Shown piece by piece: positions 1 through 12,400 of a DNA stretch of 64,000 nucleotides. The notes under the pieces are model-generated. The model searched no databases and was not told where the DNA came from. It was given only the letters and a program-made list of their open reading frames with translations. The position numbers were made by a program, and so were the translations under genes. The stretch's first letter is position 1. Each line of letters starts with the position of its first letter. The stretch comes from Rhyzopertha dominica (taxonomy: Eukaryota; Arthropoda; Insecta; Coleoptera; Bostrichidae): contig QCXZ01000138.1 in the NCBI GenBank assembly GCA_025024175.1, positions 52,423,092 to 52,487,091 on the forward strand, given 5' to 3'.

Positions 1-283
1 CATTTTTGAAGCATGACAGATGACAAATATCGTTATCCTTAGTGTAGTTATCCGTAATCAGGAGTTACCTATAAATCGCGATAACATTTTTGTAAATACT
101 GATTTCTATACAATGATGAATACGATTCTTCCCCAGGGCCGAACGTAATTAGAACCACAATTAGAACTTGTTAAAGAGGTTTTTTAAGTAGTAAAATCTT
201 TTCACTATGGGATGTATACTATTTTTCTGGGTCAATTTAATGTTAAGAAACTGGGAGTAATAGGTATACTAATATCTATATAC

Positions 284-642
284 CTTCAAAGAGCGGGCAC
301 ACTTTAAATACGTTATACGGCCCACGAGTGTGATATTGCCCCATCACAATATCCAACATCGTAAGTGGATATCCAAATACGCCAGATAATATGATATATG
401 CAGCGACGAATGACGATCCGTGCGAGTACACAGCCACTGGTATGCGCAGTATAGCACAATAGTTCAATGTGTAGGCGATACAGACGAAAATCAAAGCATC
501 CTCTCTCGCGAATTGATATCGTTGTTCGACCTGGAATTAGAAAAAAGTCATGATTAATACTGGAATCGGGAATTATGGACTTGAGCAATACTGGATCTGT
601 GTTGAGGAGCTCATCAAACATTAACGGGGTTGTACGACGCAT
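284..642 (-). CDS. SLC6-family (sodium:neurotransmitter symporter-like) transporter, first two coding exons, partial
   Basis: Two exons are proposed on the minus strand: 642-592 (starting at ATG) and 530-284, separated by a 61-bp intron. The second exon has a good acceptor (ttctaattccag) and a donor (gtatat) at 283; the phases join without a break. The product begins with about 33 hydrophilic residues and then runs through TM1 and TM2 of the SLC6 fold: LRIPVAVYSHGSSF, then GYPLTMLDIVMGQYHTRGP and a PLFEGI end, which align with the family pattern NxWRFPYLxxxxGGGAF...PLxxLExxLGQ...RGP...P.F.GxG. SLC6 proteins co-transport amines or amino acids with sodium across the plasma membrane. The TM1 sodium-site sequence is unusually divergent (NYCAILRIP in place of GLGNVWRFP), so the substrate cannot be guessed. 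The rest of the gene lies beyond the left edge. The short first exon is less certain than the second. Confidence 0.72.
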
Positions 643-1227
643 CCTGTATGTTTATACTAGATCAATAATAACGGATCATTCGAACTTTGATACTTCCTAA
701 TGTCATTTTTGAAAGACGCCACTAATTTTTTGTACTGATGACCATGCGCGACATAGAGTTACCTATCTAATACGCCTGGCTCTATGGTAACTAGAGTAAA
801 AGTAACGCCGACGGATTTACAATTAAATCTTGTCAAATTTATTGAATCGATTAACTTTTTTTCTTCTGATACAAAACCAATTCTGAATTTGATAAACTTT
901 CTTATTACAGTGTTATGAAGCGACTTAAAGCCTCATAAATCTGCTGAACAGTATCAAAGATGAGTAAACACTATGCATATATCAACCTACAAAACCAGTT
1001 TTGTAACATGAAAGATGCTAAAAACTCTTTCTCAAACAAAACCAGTGTTTTCCTTTGCTAAAGTTGTAGCAGTTCAATGCTTGAAATAATACTAATAATA
1101 ATAAAAAGTTCTCTCAGGTTAAATTTGGCAACACAGTAAACTCAGCCAGAAAACTGCAAGCAGGTACTACACCGTAATATACTGGGAATGTCAATAAAGT
1201 TTTGTGAACATAGGAAAAATTGCAGCT
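643..1227. other. Divergent intergenic region between the SLC6-like gene and MTO1
   Basis: About 585 bp separate the two divergently oriented start codons, so both promoters should lie here. The sequence is AT-rich; I see no reliable TATA box, initiator or binding-site cluster, and no coding stretch. Confidence 0.4.
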
Positions 1228-4200
1228 ATGCTTAAAAGAACGAATATTTTAAATCAATTATTGCTAAAGCCACGTAAGAGAGTGAGACATTTTTCAAGCG
1301 TCAAAAGCTACGATGTCGTTGTGGTTGGAGGTGGCCACGCAGGAACTGAAGCCTGCGCGGCAGCTTCTAGAATGGGGGCTAAAACTTTGCTAATTACTCA
1401 CAAAAAAGAGACAGTAGGTATGTGTTAATCGTAGCAACAAAACAGTCCATTCAATTGTTTGAATTTTAGGTGCGATGTCGTGCAATCCATCGTTTGGCGG
1501 TATAGGCAAGGGTCACTTGATGAAGGAAATCGATGCTTTGGATGGGGTTTGCGGAAGAATTTGTGATTTGTCTGGAATACAGTATAAAGTATGACACATT
1601 AAATTTAACATAAACATTAAGAAGATAATTTATACTACAATACTATAGGCATTTTCTGTGCATTAAGATAAAATTTCAATTTTAATTCATTCAGTTTTTT
1701 TATGCAATGATTGCAATTTTTTGAAAATGAAAGGTCCCCACATATTGTGCTAAACATTAAATATTTTGTTGCTGATTACTTAATACCAAAAATACTAATT
1801 GGTAATTTTTCATGTTGATATGGGAGCAGTTTGCAAAATTAATTCGTTAAAAAAACAAAGTATCCAATCTACCCTGTATGTAATTTTCTACAAAAAAAAC
1901 TCCAATGAATAATGCAAATTTGTTAACTTAAATAATCTGCGGATTCCCACAAACTAGCAAAAGAGATTTATTACTTTATTTAAAAAATTAAACTATGAAA
2001 CATGTTGGAAGATAACTTGGAAGTTATTGCAGCACTTGATGTATAATTCCTAAGAACATTAATCACCGTAGGTGTTAAACCGCAGAAAAGGTCCTGCGGT
2101 TTGGGGCTACCGTGCCCAAATAGACAGGGACTTGTACAAGAAACACCTGCAAGAAGAACTGTTCAACAACACACCAAATTTAGACGTGCTGGTTGCGTCC
2201 GTCGAAGACCTGATCGTCAAGAATCACCAAACCACCTGTTGCTCTGGTATTATCTTAAAGGACGGCACCAAGATTAAGAGCAAAGCCGTCGTCATAACGA
2301 CGGGTACATTCCTAAAGGGTCAAATCAACATAGGCACAGAAAGCAGACCCGCGGGTAGAATGGGAGACGCCCCAGCTATAGGTCTAGCGGAAACGCTGTC
2401 AAGTTTGGGTTTGAAGATGGGCCGTTTAAAAACGGGAACGCCCCCGCGACTCAAAGCAGACACCATAGATTATTCGGTGTGTGACCAACAATTAGGTGAT
2501 AATCCTCCTAGTCCATTTTCTTTCATGAATGATAAAGTCTGGATTAAGGTTAGCTGAATTAATTTTTAAACTGCACTTTATTTAATAATATTTTTTTTGT
2601 GGTACAGCCCGAAGATCAGTTAATATGTTACTTGACACGGACAACACTTGCAATGGAAGACATCATAAAGAATAACATGCACCTGAATCCTCATTTCTGT
2701 GGTGAACTCACAGGGCCAAGGTACTGTCCTNGCATAGAAGCTAAAGTTTTAAGGTTCGGAGGGCGCAGGCACCCTGTTTGGTTAGAACCTGAAGGGTTGC
2801 ACAGTGATGTGGTTTATCCCAACGGTATTTCGTGTACGCTGCCTCCTAATTTGCAGGAACAACTTGTTAGGTCAATACCTGGGCTGGAAAAGGCAGAAAT
2901 CGTGCAACTGGGTGAGCACTTTTCAACATTACTAGGTTTTGTTAAATCTTTTAGTAGATATGTGAAAATAAAAATTATTTTGCACAATCAACGGTAGCTT
3001 CATGTTTTTTATACATTCAAATTACAAATTGGGCACACTCTTCAATGCTGTCGACATCTATTGGTAGATTCTTTAACTGTATGGTCAATATTTCTTACTT
3101 GTATAGTTCCATTCAAAATATGACTAGCAAAAATAATTTTACACATTGAATGAAATTCTTGCAGGATGCACTAGCTTACACCCCTCTATATTTAATGTAT
3201 GATTTATAAGTTCACAGATTAATTTAATTAATTAAGATGATTAAAAACAAATACACTTTTAAAATTAAAATGCATGTCTATGCTGTGTTGTTCTACACCT
3301 CAACCAACTGCAGATAGATCTATTTTGCTGTCATTACAGCTCATCAGTGCAGTTTAGGTCTAGTGTAGACAGCACGGCATAGAACTGGTTTTACTTATAT
3401 ACCAAAGCAGTATGATGTAAGTAAGAACTTATGATGGCAACGCCATCTGTCAGCATCACACTGACATGATGACAAAGCAACCTAGCTGCCTTAACGGGTA
3501 CTACTTCCTAAAGGAAATGACCTGTAGCCTGACAAATTGGCATGCAACTGCATACTTCAATTTGAAATGTCAGTATGATGCTGACAGATGGCGTTGCCAT
3601 CCTAAATTCTTAAATACTCATTTCATAAATTCTGGCACCGACTGTACATGTCATTATCGTTATTCCACAAAATTAAAAATAAAACAGTTTTTAGCTTATG
3701 GTGTGGAATATGAATATGTGGACCCTCGTGAGCTATACAACACACTTGAATTGAAGAAAGTGGGCGGCCTATTTTTGGCAGGACAAATCAACGGCACAAC
3801 AGGGTATGAAGAAGCTGCTGCCCAAGGTTTAATAGCAGGCATTAATGCAGCTTCACATGTAAGCTGTATTTATGTGAATTTTCCTGGCATTTCTCATTGT
3901 ATTATTACAGGCATTGACAAAGGATCCACTCATACTCACTCGCTCCGATTCGTACATTGGCGTCTTAATAGATGACCTCACCACTCAAGGCACAAGTGAA
4001 CCATACAGGATGTTCACAAGCCGTGCAGAATTCCGACTCATGTTAAGGCCAGACAACGCCGACCTTCGACTAACGGGCAAAGGGTACAAAGTAGGCTGTG
4101 TTTCTGAGAAAAGGCAACAAAAGACGGAGCAGATTCGAAAGGCAATTGAAGACGGGGTACATCTCTTGAAAAGCGTTAGTAAAACTGTAGCACAATGGAG

Positions 4201-4708
4201 GGATTTGTTGGAATTGAACAAGGCGAGGAGCAATGAGAAGAAGAGGTAAGAAATGATTTCAAAATAAAGTTTTTTTGTTACCATTTTTTTTATAAGTGCA
4301 TTTACGATGTTGGATATGGATAAAGGTGTTACCGTGGCAGCTTTAGCAAAAGTAGTTCCTGAATTTAAAAGTATAGCCGATAATCCCACCCTGGAGAATC
4401 GGCTTCTCATCGAATCGATATATGAACATGCCATCAATGAACAAGCTAGCGAAGTGGCGGAACTGCAAATGGGGGAATCCCTCGTTATACCAAGGGATGT
4501 CGATTATACATCGAATAAATTGTCCTTGGGTAATGAAGATCGTGAAAAATTAATAGCAGTGAAACCTGCAACGGTATGCATATAAATGCTTATTAAAAAA
4601 TAGGAGTCACCATTTTTTTTTCGTTTGTAGATTGCAGCAGCAAGTCGAATACCTGGAGTGAGTCCTTCGTCTGTTTTAAGACTATTGCGGTATGTTAAAC
4701 AGCAGTAG
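1228..4708 (+). CDS. MTO1: Mitochondrial tRNA uridine-34 carboxymethylaminomethyl/taurinomethyl-modification protein MTO1 (GidA/MnmG family)
   Basis: Eight exons: 1228-1417, 1470-1588, 2072-2548, 2608-2911, 3695-3858, 3911-4245, 4297-4573 and 4631-4708. All junctions are GT-AG and in phase and give 647 residues, close to the usual 650-720. The product starts with a short basic leader ([10 protein letters not shown]...KPRKRVRHF) that looks like a mitochondrial presequence, followed by the FAD-binding site [12 protein letters not shown] and the GidA blocks [22 protein letters not shown] and [10 protein letters not shown]. Both GidA signatures are present, GPRYCPxIEAKV and [16 protein letters not shown], with [24 protein letters not shown] and the C-terminal [12 protein letters not shown]. 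With GTPBP3 this FAD enzyme modifies the wobble uridine of several mitochondrial tRNAs and so supports decoding. An N at 2732 falls in the third residue of PxI and hides one codon. The intron before exon 5 holds two repeats. The identification is secure; exact exon ends rest on splice consensus and phase only. Confidence 0.94.
3293..3408 (+). repeat. Dispersed repeat, copy A (MTO1 intron 4)
   Basis: About 100 bp from the Ctgcagatagatct region through acagctcatcag to ttttacttatataccaaa reappear, inverted and diverged by scattered substitutions, at 40705-40815 inside DNAH2. The two copies share several unbroken blocks of 8-14 bp in the same order. No coding potential or terminal repeats are seen, so the class is unknown. 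Confidence 0.6.
3433..3601. repeat. Hairpin/MITE-like element with perfect 25-bp inverted ends
   Basis: Positions 3433-3457 and 3577-3601 are perfect inverted copies over 25 bp (beginning GATGGCAACGCCATC). They bracket about 119 bp of unrelated sequence inside MTO1 intron 4. Size and layout fit a small MITE or its remains; no clear target duplication was found. A weakly similar hairpin (tgccatc motifs) occurs near 23615-23690. Confidence 0.55.
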
Positions 4709-4763
4709 TGATAGCTAGAATTTATTATTTGTTGTGATACGTACTATTGATTTGGTTGAAACA

Positions 4764-4769
4764 AATAAA
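4764..4769 (+). terminator. MTO1 poly(A) signal
   Basis: Canonical AATAAA 56 bp after the MTO1 stop codon, followed by T-rich sequence. Likely cleavage/polyadenylation signal. Confidence 0.6.
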
Positions 4770-6247
4770 ATTTTATGATTGATTTGGTGTTTCTTTTTTA
4801 AATTGATTGAAGTGCAGTTATTAAATATGATGGGACATGGAGGAACGAATGCAGCTGAGAAAAAAAAACCTTATCAATGTCTTTTAAAATTGTTTTTATG
4901 TAGTTTATAGCAACAAACAAACAATAAAAAAAATGTTACTAGAGCCACCAAATATTTATTGAGGTAAGTTTTCAGTATTTTGACGCTTAGTTGTGCTCAT
5001 ATTGAATGACAACATTGCCAAATAAATATCACAATTCCCCGTGTTTGCTAATGGAAGGCGCAATCACGGACTATTCCTCTGGGATACCCCATTCCTGAAG
5101 TAGTTTTGTACTTATGGTCAGGGTTGCCAGGTGGAAATTATAAATTTTACCTAGATTTTTAGTGAAAAATACCTAGTGGTTATGTGCAGTTTTATAAATG
5201 AGTTTCAAAACAATACTATGTCAATTAGGGTGAATGTACCTATAATTTAAAACAAGTTTAATAAAACCAATTATCTATGCATTTCAAAGGCCTGGGTATA
5301 AATTGACAACAGACGGCGCTTACGAAGTTTTTAGTTCCTTTCAAACAAAATTTTTCCTCGCATGTAGGCAAAATACCTAAATTCTGAGAAAATCCCTAGA
5401 TCTGGTACCCCTGTTAATGGTGCTGCCATCTAACTCTTTTGCTATCTATCGTTACTGCGCATAACTAACAGTAAATTTTTATAAAGGGTCCTGTAAATTA
5501 GCCAGATGTATGACATAGTGGGAATATTTAAATAATCTTAAACTGTTGTAATCAAATGATATTAGGTGAGCCAATAAATTTGTATAAATACATTGGAATT
5601 TATTTAAAGGAACTATCAAAGTAATATCAGTAATTCTTAGTGCGTAATTAAACAAATGTATTGACCCACCAATACTTTTTGATGGCCAAACAGGTAAAAA
5701 CCATTAGGTGGTGATATAATATACCTATACAGGGCGCAACTATCGCATTCATAGAAATCTCCACTATAAGGAAAATATATAATACTACCATGTCCAAGAT
5801 GTAAACTGCGCTAAAACGTCCGTATAAAATAAAAGAAAAGGGACAATATATAATAGTTAAAACAGCAAAATCAGGAATTCTCAAACAAAAATACAAAAAA
5901 AAGAAGAGGTTCACAGAAAACTTAATTAGAAAAATTCCAAAATGTATTGCCAGTTACCATTCTGTACTAGTCGATTAAGTTCCGAAAAACAGCAGTAAAA
6001 AAGCGATGTTCACGAATTCCTAATTAGTAAATGAGAGTTATATTTTGAAGACCATTATATAAAGAATGAATTACTGGAAGTTGTTAGCACAAAAACCTGG
6101 ACAAAAAATACAAAATCCATCAAATTGCGCCCGAGTATACGATTTATTTGTTCTGCGCTTACCGTGTATCTTTAACTCTATTGAATATGGTTAAAGACCT
6201 AATAATAATAGACCCAGAAATGATAGTTATGGTGATACTAATAGTGA
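4770..6247. other. Intergenic region between MTO1 and DNAH2
   Basis: About 1.5 kb of AT-rich DNA without a recognisable gene. A minus-strand open stretch at 5648-5914 encodes a hydrophobic 88-residue string, but it lacks any motif, sits in AT-rich sequence and has no neighbouring exons, so I do not call it a gene. Confidence 0.4.
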
Positions 6248-6395
6248 TACGACCGGTTTCTCTTCTATATTTTAAGCTAAAATCATCTATTTTTAAAATC
6301 TAAACCGATCACACAAACCGCTAAATGCTGCCATGACGACCTGTGCTATCACCATGCCTACACACAGCCATCGATCAAATAAAAATGAAAAGTCA
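6248..6395 (+). repeat. MITE-like dispersed repeat, copy 1, directly upstream of the DNAH2 start
   Basis: The stretch beginning ccggtttctcttct and continuing through ttttaaaatctaaacc and a tgccatgacgac-type block also occurs at 26811-26953 and 52530-52675, with substitutions. In the better-preserved second copy the ends are inverted (ggtttctcttctct at the left, agagaagagaaacc at the right once a later insertion is removed), as in a ~150-bp MITE. This copy ends about 15 bp before the DNAH2 ATG, so it probably contributes 5' UTR or promoter sequence. Confidence 0.6.
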
Positions 6396-6408
6396 ATTTT
6401 AAACCAAA

Positions 6409-9400
6409 ATGGCCACAAATCCCGATCAAGCTCAACAAGAAAATGAAGAAGTCCAACCAACTGCGGCCGAAGACGAAGAAGAGGAAGAGGTAGATTCCCT
6501 CTTTTCGGTAGAAGCAAAAGACGGTAACTTTTTAACTAGTGACGTTTAACAGATAGAACGTAATCGCTTTTTATAGAAAAAACCGTTCGGATACTGACAC
6601 CGGAGGAAGCAGAATGGGAAGCGAGACCAGAATACGACGAGGAGGATATAGAGAAACTGGTGACGTACGTTAAGCAAATGGTGACTATTTACGACTTACG
6701 AGAAAGCGACTGGAACGAGACACACGACGAGGTGATTCGAGAATTCTTCTACGCAACGAAGGAGACCGTTCTCACAGTGTACTTCGAAATCAACGACCTG
6801 CAATGCCTGCTAGGATTCCCTGAATGCCACATAACCGACCTGACCTACTTCCTGCGGGACCCGGGAGAAGTATTCGAAGTGGATACATTCCACGACAAAA
6901 TCACCTTCGGTACCATCGATGGGAACGTGGAAAGATCCATGCTGAAGGTGCTCGAAAACGTATACGCGCAGGTGTTCTTCAAGATAAAGACGTGGCCCGA
7001 CAGCGTCAAGGCGGATTTCTGCACGAATCTGCACATGTTTCTTGCCAAACTGACTGATTTGCACCATAAGATGTACGGATTGACGGTTATTTATGTGCCG
7101 AAAGAAGGGTTAGGAATGTCAGCAGAAGCTGCCAGTAAGGANAAAGATTTAGTCAAAAGATTAGAGGGAATTGTCGTGTATTGGACACGGCAGATAAGGA
7201 TAGGGCTTCAGGATCAAGACCAGAATTCGCCACATGAGTTGCTTTGCCCAAACGATGAATACGAGTTTTGGAAATATCGATGTAAGTCGATTCTTTTAAT
7301 ATTGAAAATAATGTAGGTACCAGGATTTCAAATTTAATTTCCACTAATGTTCCGAAAAAATTTCCTAATTATTTCAAAGCCAGTACAATTAAGGTCGTAA
7401 AGGAGAAATTAAAGTTTCATAAAATGTGGAAATGTTATGGAAAAGCCGACGACTATGCTAAATTTTGTTTATTAAGACGTCGATCTAAAGAACTCATTAG
7501 GAGTGACCATAGTAATCACATTAAAACAATAGAAAGCAGCGTTTCAAAAATGCTAAAAACATATGGAACTTGATACCAAATCGAAAGTCTCGCGGCAGTT
7601 TTCCCTCTTCCTTACAGTTTGGAAATAAGTTTGCCAAAGATGGTCCCGAAATCTGTGAACTTTTCGCTGAATTTTTCCGTTCTGCGTTTGAACCTTACAA
7701 TCAACTACCCTGCCCATTTACTAATTTTCAGTCTGCACTCATCAGCAATATATCTTTTACGAAAGAGAGCGTTGTGCTCTGTCTGTCTAACCTCGATGAG
7801 TGTAAGGGACAAGGGCCGGATGGCATACCCACTTTTTTCATTAAAAAATGCGCTACAACACTCAGTGAGCCTCTCACTTTGATCTTTAACCGATCCTTGT
7901 CAACGGGCGAATTCCCTTCCCAGTGGAAAGTAGCCCATGTTTTGCCCATTCACAATCACGGTGACAAAAATTTGGTTGCGAATTACCGCCCTATCAGCAA
8001 GCTATGTATAATAATAAAACACTTGTTTAATCCTACTTCCAAACTTTTATTTTTGGCAAAGCCAAATGCCAGCATTTCAACCGCCAAGCGGCCTTCTTCG
8101 GTGGCTTAACAAGTATAACTAAATTAAAACAGTAAAGACATTTAAACATATTGTAAACATAGATAGGTAACAGAGTAGTGTGGTGTGGGAAAAGAAATAA
8201 GAAATAAATACGGATCTCACGCCCTTAAATAACCCACTTATCGCAATAGTCAAGTCGAAAATATAATATAAACAAATTCTTTTCCCACACCACACTACTC
8301 TGTTACCTATCTATGTTTACAATATGTTTAAATGTCTTTACTGTTTTAATTTAGTTATACTTGTTAAGCCACCGAAGAAGGCCGCTTGGCGGTTGAAATG
8401 CTGGCATTTGGCTTTGCCAAAAATAAAAGTTTGGAAGTAGGATTAAACAAGTGTTTTATTATTATTTAATAACTTCCAAAAAACTCCACTATTCATTATT
8501 AAGCTATGTATATTCAGTAAAGTCCTCGAACTTCTAGCGCACAACGTTCTATTTCGGGCCCTGAAAGCATCAATTCTTACTCAACAACACGGTTTTTTTT
8601 CTCAACGTTCTGTCGAAACAAATCTTACAGAATATTGCAACTTTATTTTAAATTCCATGGATCATCAGATTCAAGTAGATCCTGTTTATACAGATTTCAG
8701 CAAGGCTTTTGATAAAATTGACCTCTGTATTTTAATTCACAAACTGTCAAAAATAGGGGTGCACGGAACTTTGTTAAGATGGTTATCATCATATGTCAGC
8801 GGCAGAACTCAAGTAATATCGATAAATGGTTTTAAATCATCACCTTACTGGGTCACTTCAGGTGTACCACAAGGTTCGGTTTTGGGGCCTCTGCTGTTCT
8901 TAGTTTATATTAATGATATTTAAGCATTGTTTTGAATTCTGCAATTTTCTTCTTTATGCTGATGACCTAAAAGTCTTCGCTCCCATAAGTAATATCTCCG
9001 ACTGTATACTATTTCAAAACGACCTGTGTCAATTCTATAATTACTGTAAAATTAACAAACTTTATTTAAATTTCAGTAAGTGCTGTACTATTACATTTTC
9101 TTTGACAACAATAAGATAAAGACCGTTTCTCATGTGAGAGATTTGGGAGTCACTTTCGACCAGAAAATGACCTTCTCTGTGCATATAGATAATATAGCTT
9201 TTCAGTCAAATATAATGTTGGGCCTTATAATTCGAACAACTAAAAATTTTAGTTCTATTGAAGTTATAAAAAACCTGTACTTCGCATTTGTTTATAGCAG
9301 ACTCAATTTTGCATCTGTTGTGTGGTCTCCACAGTATGATTATATACGAATTAAGACTGCAGTCGGTACAAAACAAATTTTTAAGGTATCTTCATTTTAA

Positions 9401-12400
9401 AGTTGTGGGTTCCTATGAGTTAATAAATGCCACAACACTGACCCGAATGTACAACATAATGGGCCTAGAAAAGAGAAGATTAATAGCGGATTTGCTTTTT
9501 CTTCACAAAATAATCAACAGCTCAGTTGATTCACCCTCTTTGCTCTCTAGTATCTTCTTAAGTGTTCCCTTGTACAACAGTCGTTTTTTACCTTCATTTC
9601 GCGAATATCTCTTCCAAACCAATTTAGGTCGTAATGGACCTTTAGCCCGCATTACTAGATCATATAATTCGCACTGTTCTGACGTCGATATTTTCTTTGA
9701 AAAAATTTAGAGCTATACGTATATATTTTTTTCCTCTTTTTTCTGTATATTATACTTATATTATTATCACTTAATTATGCTATTTTGCTTATCATCAATA
9801 ACTGTTTTTCTTGCTAATATAGATAGACTTATTAGTTTTGTACACACTAAATTGTAACATTCACGTTTGGTTATTCTCAGGTTTAGCATAACTATGTTTT
9901 TTTTAGTGGGTGCCATCTTGGGCTGTCCTGTTCACACCCCCTGTAATAAATAAATAAAAAATAAATAAAATAAATAGGCTGAATGGGATATACACACATG
10001 TCTCGATCAATATAATTAATATTCCTTTATCCTACGTAGATATATTTAAGACGCATTTGTTGAATATGTGCTTTTTCCATAAGCATCTCGCGATTACTTT
10101 GTGTCTACACCCATAGAGAACCCATAAGACAACGTTCATTTGCTTATCTCTCTTATAGTTGCCTTATAAAATGTTCATTTCACTTTCAGACGAGAACCTA
10201 GCGGGCTTGAACTTCCAGTTGCAAAACAAGGACCTCGAGCACATTTGCGATATTCTGGTAATCGTACAGTCCCTCCACGTGAGGCAGTTCCTGACACTAA
10301 TAGAAGACATAGAAAAGAGCATGCAAGAAGCGATATCGAACATCAACTACCTGCAGGTCTACGAGAAGCCCTGCAACGAGCTGGCCGAAATCAAGTGTCC
10401 ATCGGACATTCCTCCGAAAATTCCTCACATCCTGAACCTCTTCAGGTTCATCTGGATGAACAGTCCTTACTATAACACCAACGAGAGGATTATATCGCTG
10501 TGCAGGGCTCTGAGCAACCAGATCATACTGTCCTGCACCGACTACATAGATCTCAGCATAGTATTTCGGGAAAAACAGACTAGGAAAGCGATACAGATTT
10601 TCAACGTTTGCATCGATTGCCTGACGCAGTACATAAAGACCTACGTGTTGATATCCACCACGCACACCGAGTTCAGTTCGAAACCGTGGAATCTCGATAA
10701 ATCGCTCATGTTCAATCACATCGACGCCTTCATACAAAGGTGCAAAGATCTGATCGAGATATGCGAGGCCATGATCACGTTTGGTAGGTTCGACGAGACG
10801 GAACCGATACCGAAACCGAAGTTTGGGGGCACCAGGGGTAAAGAGTTCGAAAGGTATTGTGATAAGATTGAGAGTATGTTCAAGGAGAGCCTGGAAGATG
10901 TTGAAAGGGTAAGCTTAAATTAAATGTTTGTCAGGAAGTGTTTAGTTTTGGTCAAGTAATAATAGGAGTTCCTCAACGTCCAACATTGGGTCCTCTTATA
11001 TTTACATGAACATGATGCTTCATCTGCTAAATACAATAATAATGTAGTGGTACTATACCCCTTCCTAAAACCTGATTGCGCATTGAGATTTGGTTTTCTT
11101 TTAGGAAATCACTGATGTGTTCACTAACAACCTTTTCTTTGACATTTTGGTATTATATGTATATATTAGCCTTGGGTCAGAAAAATAATTAGAATGCTTA
11201 TTTTTGGTAGTGGTGTTGACTTAAGACTATCAATCACACTACTAGCTTCTGCAATAGTAGCTATTTTAAAAGAAAACAGATGAAAAGAACTACATTCATG
11301 CGTAGCAACTGTACAATTATCTAAGGGATTAAATACAGATATAAAATAACTATTTATTCCGTTTGGTTTTTTAGTTGATCTGGAATAAAAATGAAATTAT
11401 AAACAAATTTCTTTTACGTAAACATTTTTTAACAGCTAAAGCTAAAGCAAAAATTAATAATTATTCCGAACTCACTTGTAGGTGAGCAGTATGATACTGA
11501 ATGTACAAAACACTCAGTGGTATGACGACATACTGACTTTCAAAAACAGAATGAAAGACATCGAGGTGGTAATAGAAAACCTTGTTAATGCGGTCTTCAG
11601 TCAAATAACAACAGTTGATGATGGAGTGGAAGCACTAACTTCCTTGTACAATTACACTCAAAGGGAAACGTTAAAAACATTATTTGACAGAAAGATACAT
11701 GAGGTGATAGACTCCATACCAAGACCAATGGCCACTCATTAAATTCCCCATTCATTTTAGTTGTACAAACTCTTCCAGAAAGAGATAATCGATTGTAAAC
11801 AAGACCTAGTCGATGAGCAAGACAGTTATCCATCGCAACTGCCATATTTTGCCGGCCGGGCAATAATGGTGAACCTCAAAAGGCACAGGCTGACCATGCT
11901 CAAAAAGGTATTAATTTTAATTCGTCAAAAAACACTCGAAATGATATTTCCGCTCTTAAGGTGTTGGTTGAATCTCCTTGGTTACCTCCGTGCAGCCTTG
12001 CAGAAGAAATATTCAAACAGTACGAGAATTTACTGGTTACAATCGATGAAATGAAGTTGAATTATTATCGGAAGTGGGTGGATTCGATTGGAGATGATGT
12101 CACTTCGAGACTGAGCAGGCCATTGATGTGTCGGAGTACCAGCAAACCTGGACTTATGGAATGTAACATAGACAGGTAATTATGCGGGCTAGAAATTCAT
12201 ATTGTATCTCATATTTTTCCAATTCTCACAACGACGATAGAAAACATCAGAACCTATTTTTTCTAGGTCTCTTCTGACCATTTTTTGGGAAGCTAAATAT
12301 TGGGAGATCCTTCAGTTTGAAATACCGGCTCACGTTCAAGCTACTTACGCCAAAAGCGATTTAATACAACTGGTTTACGAAAGCGTACTATCTGTCGTGA

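Noticed and set aside
5648..5914. Minus-strand hydrophobic open frame of 88 residues, superficially like part of an odorant receptor
   Set aside because: No conserved motif, AT-rich composition favours hydrophobic codons, no neighbouring exons with matching splice sites.
8003..8510. Possible CRISPR-like or palindromic phage feature
   Set aside because: Only two long inverted arms, no short direct repeats with spacers, eukaryotic context.
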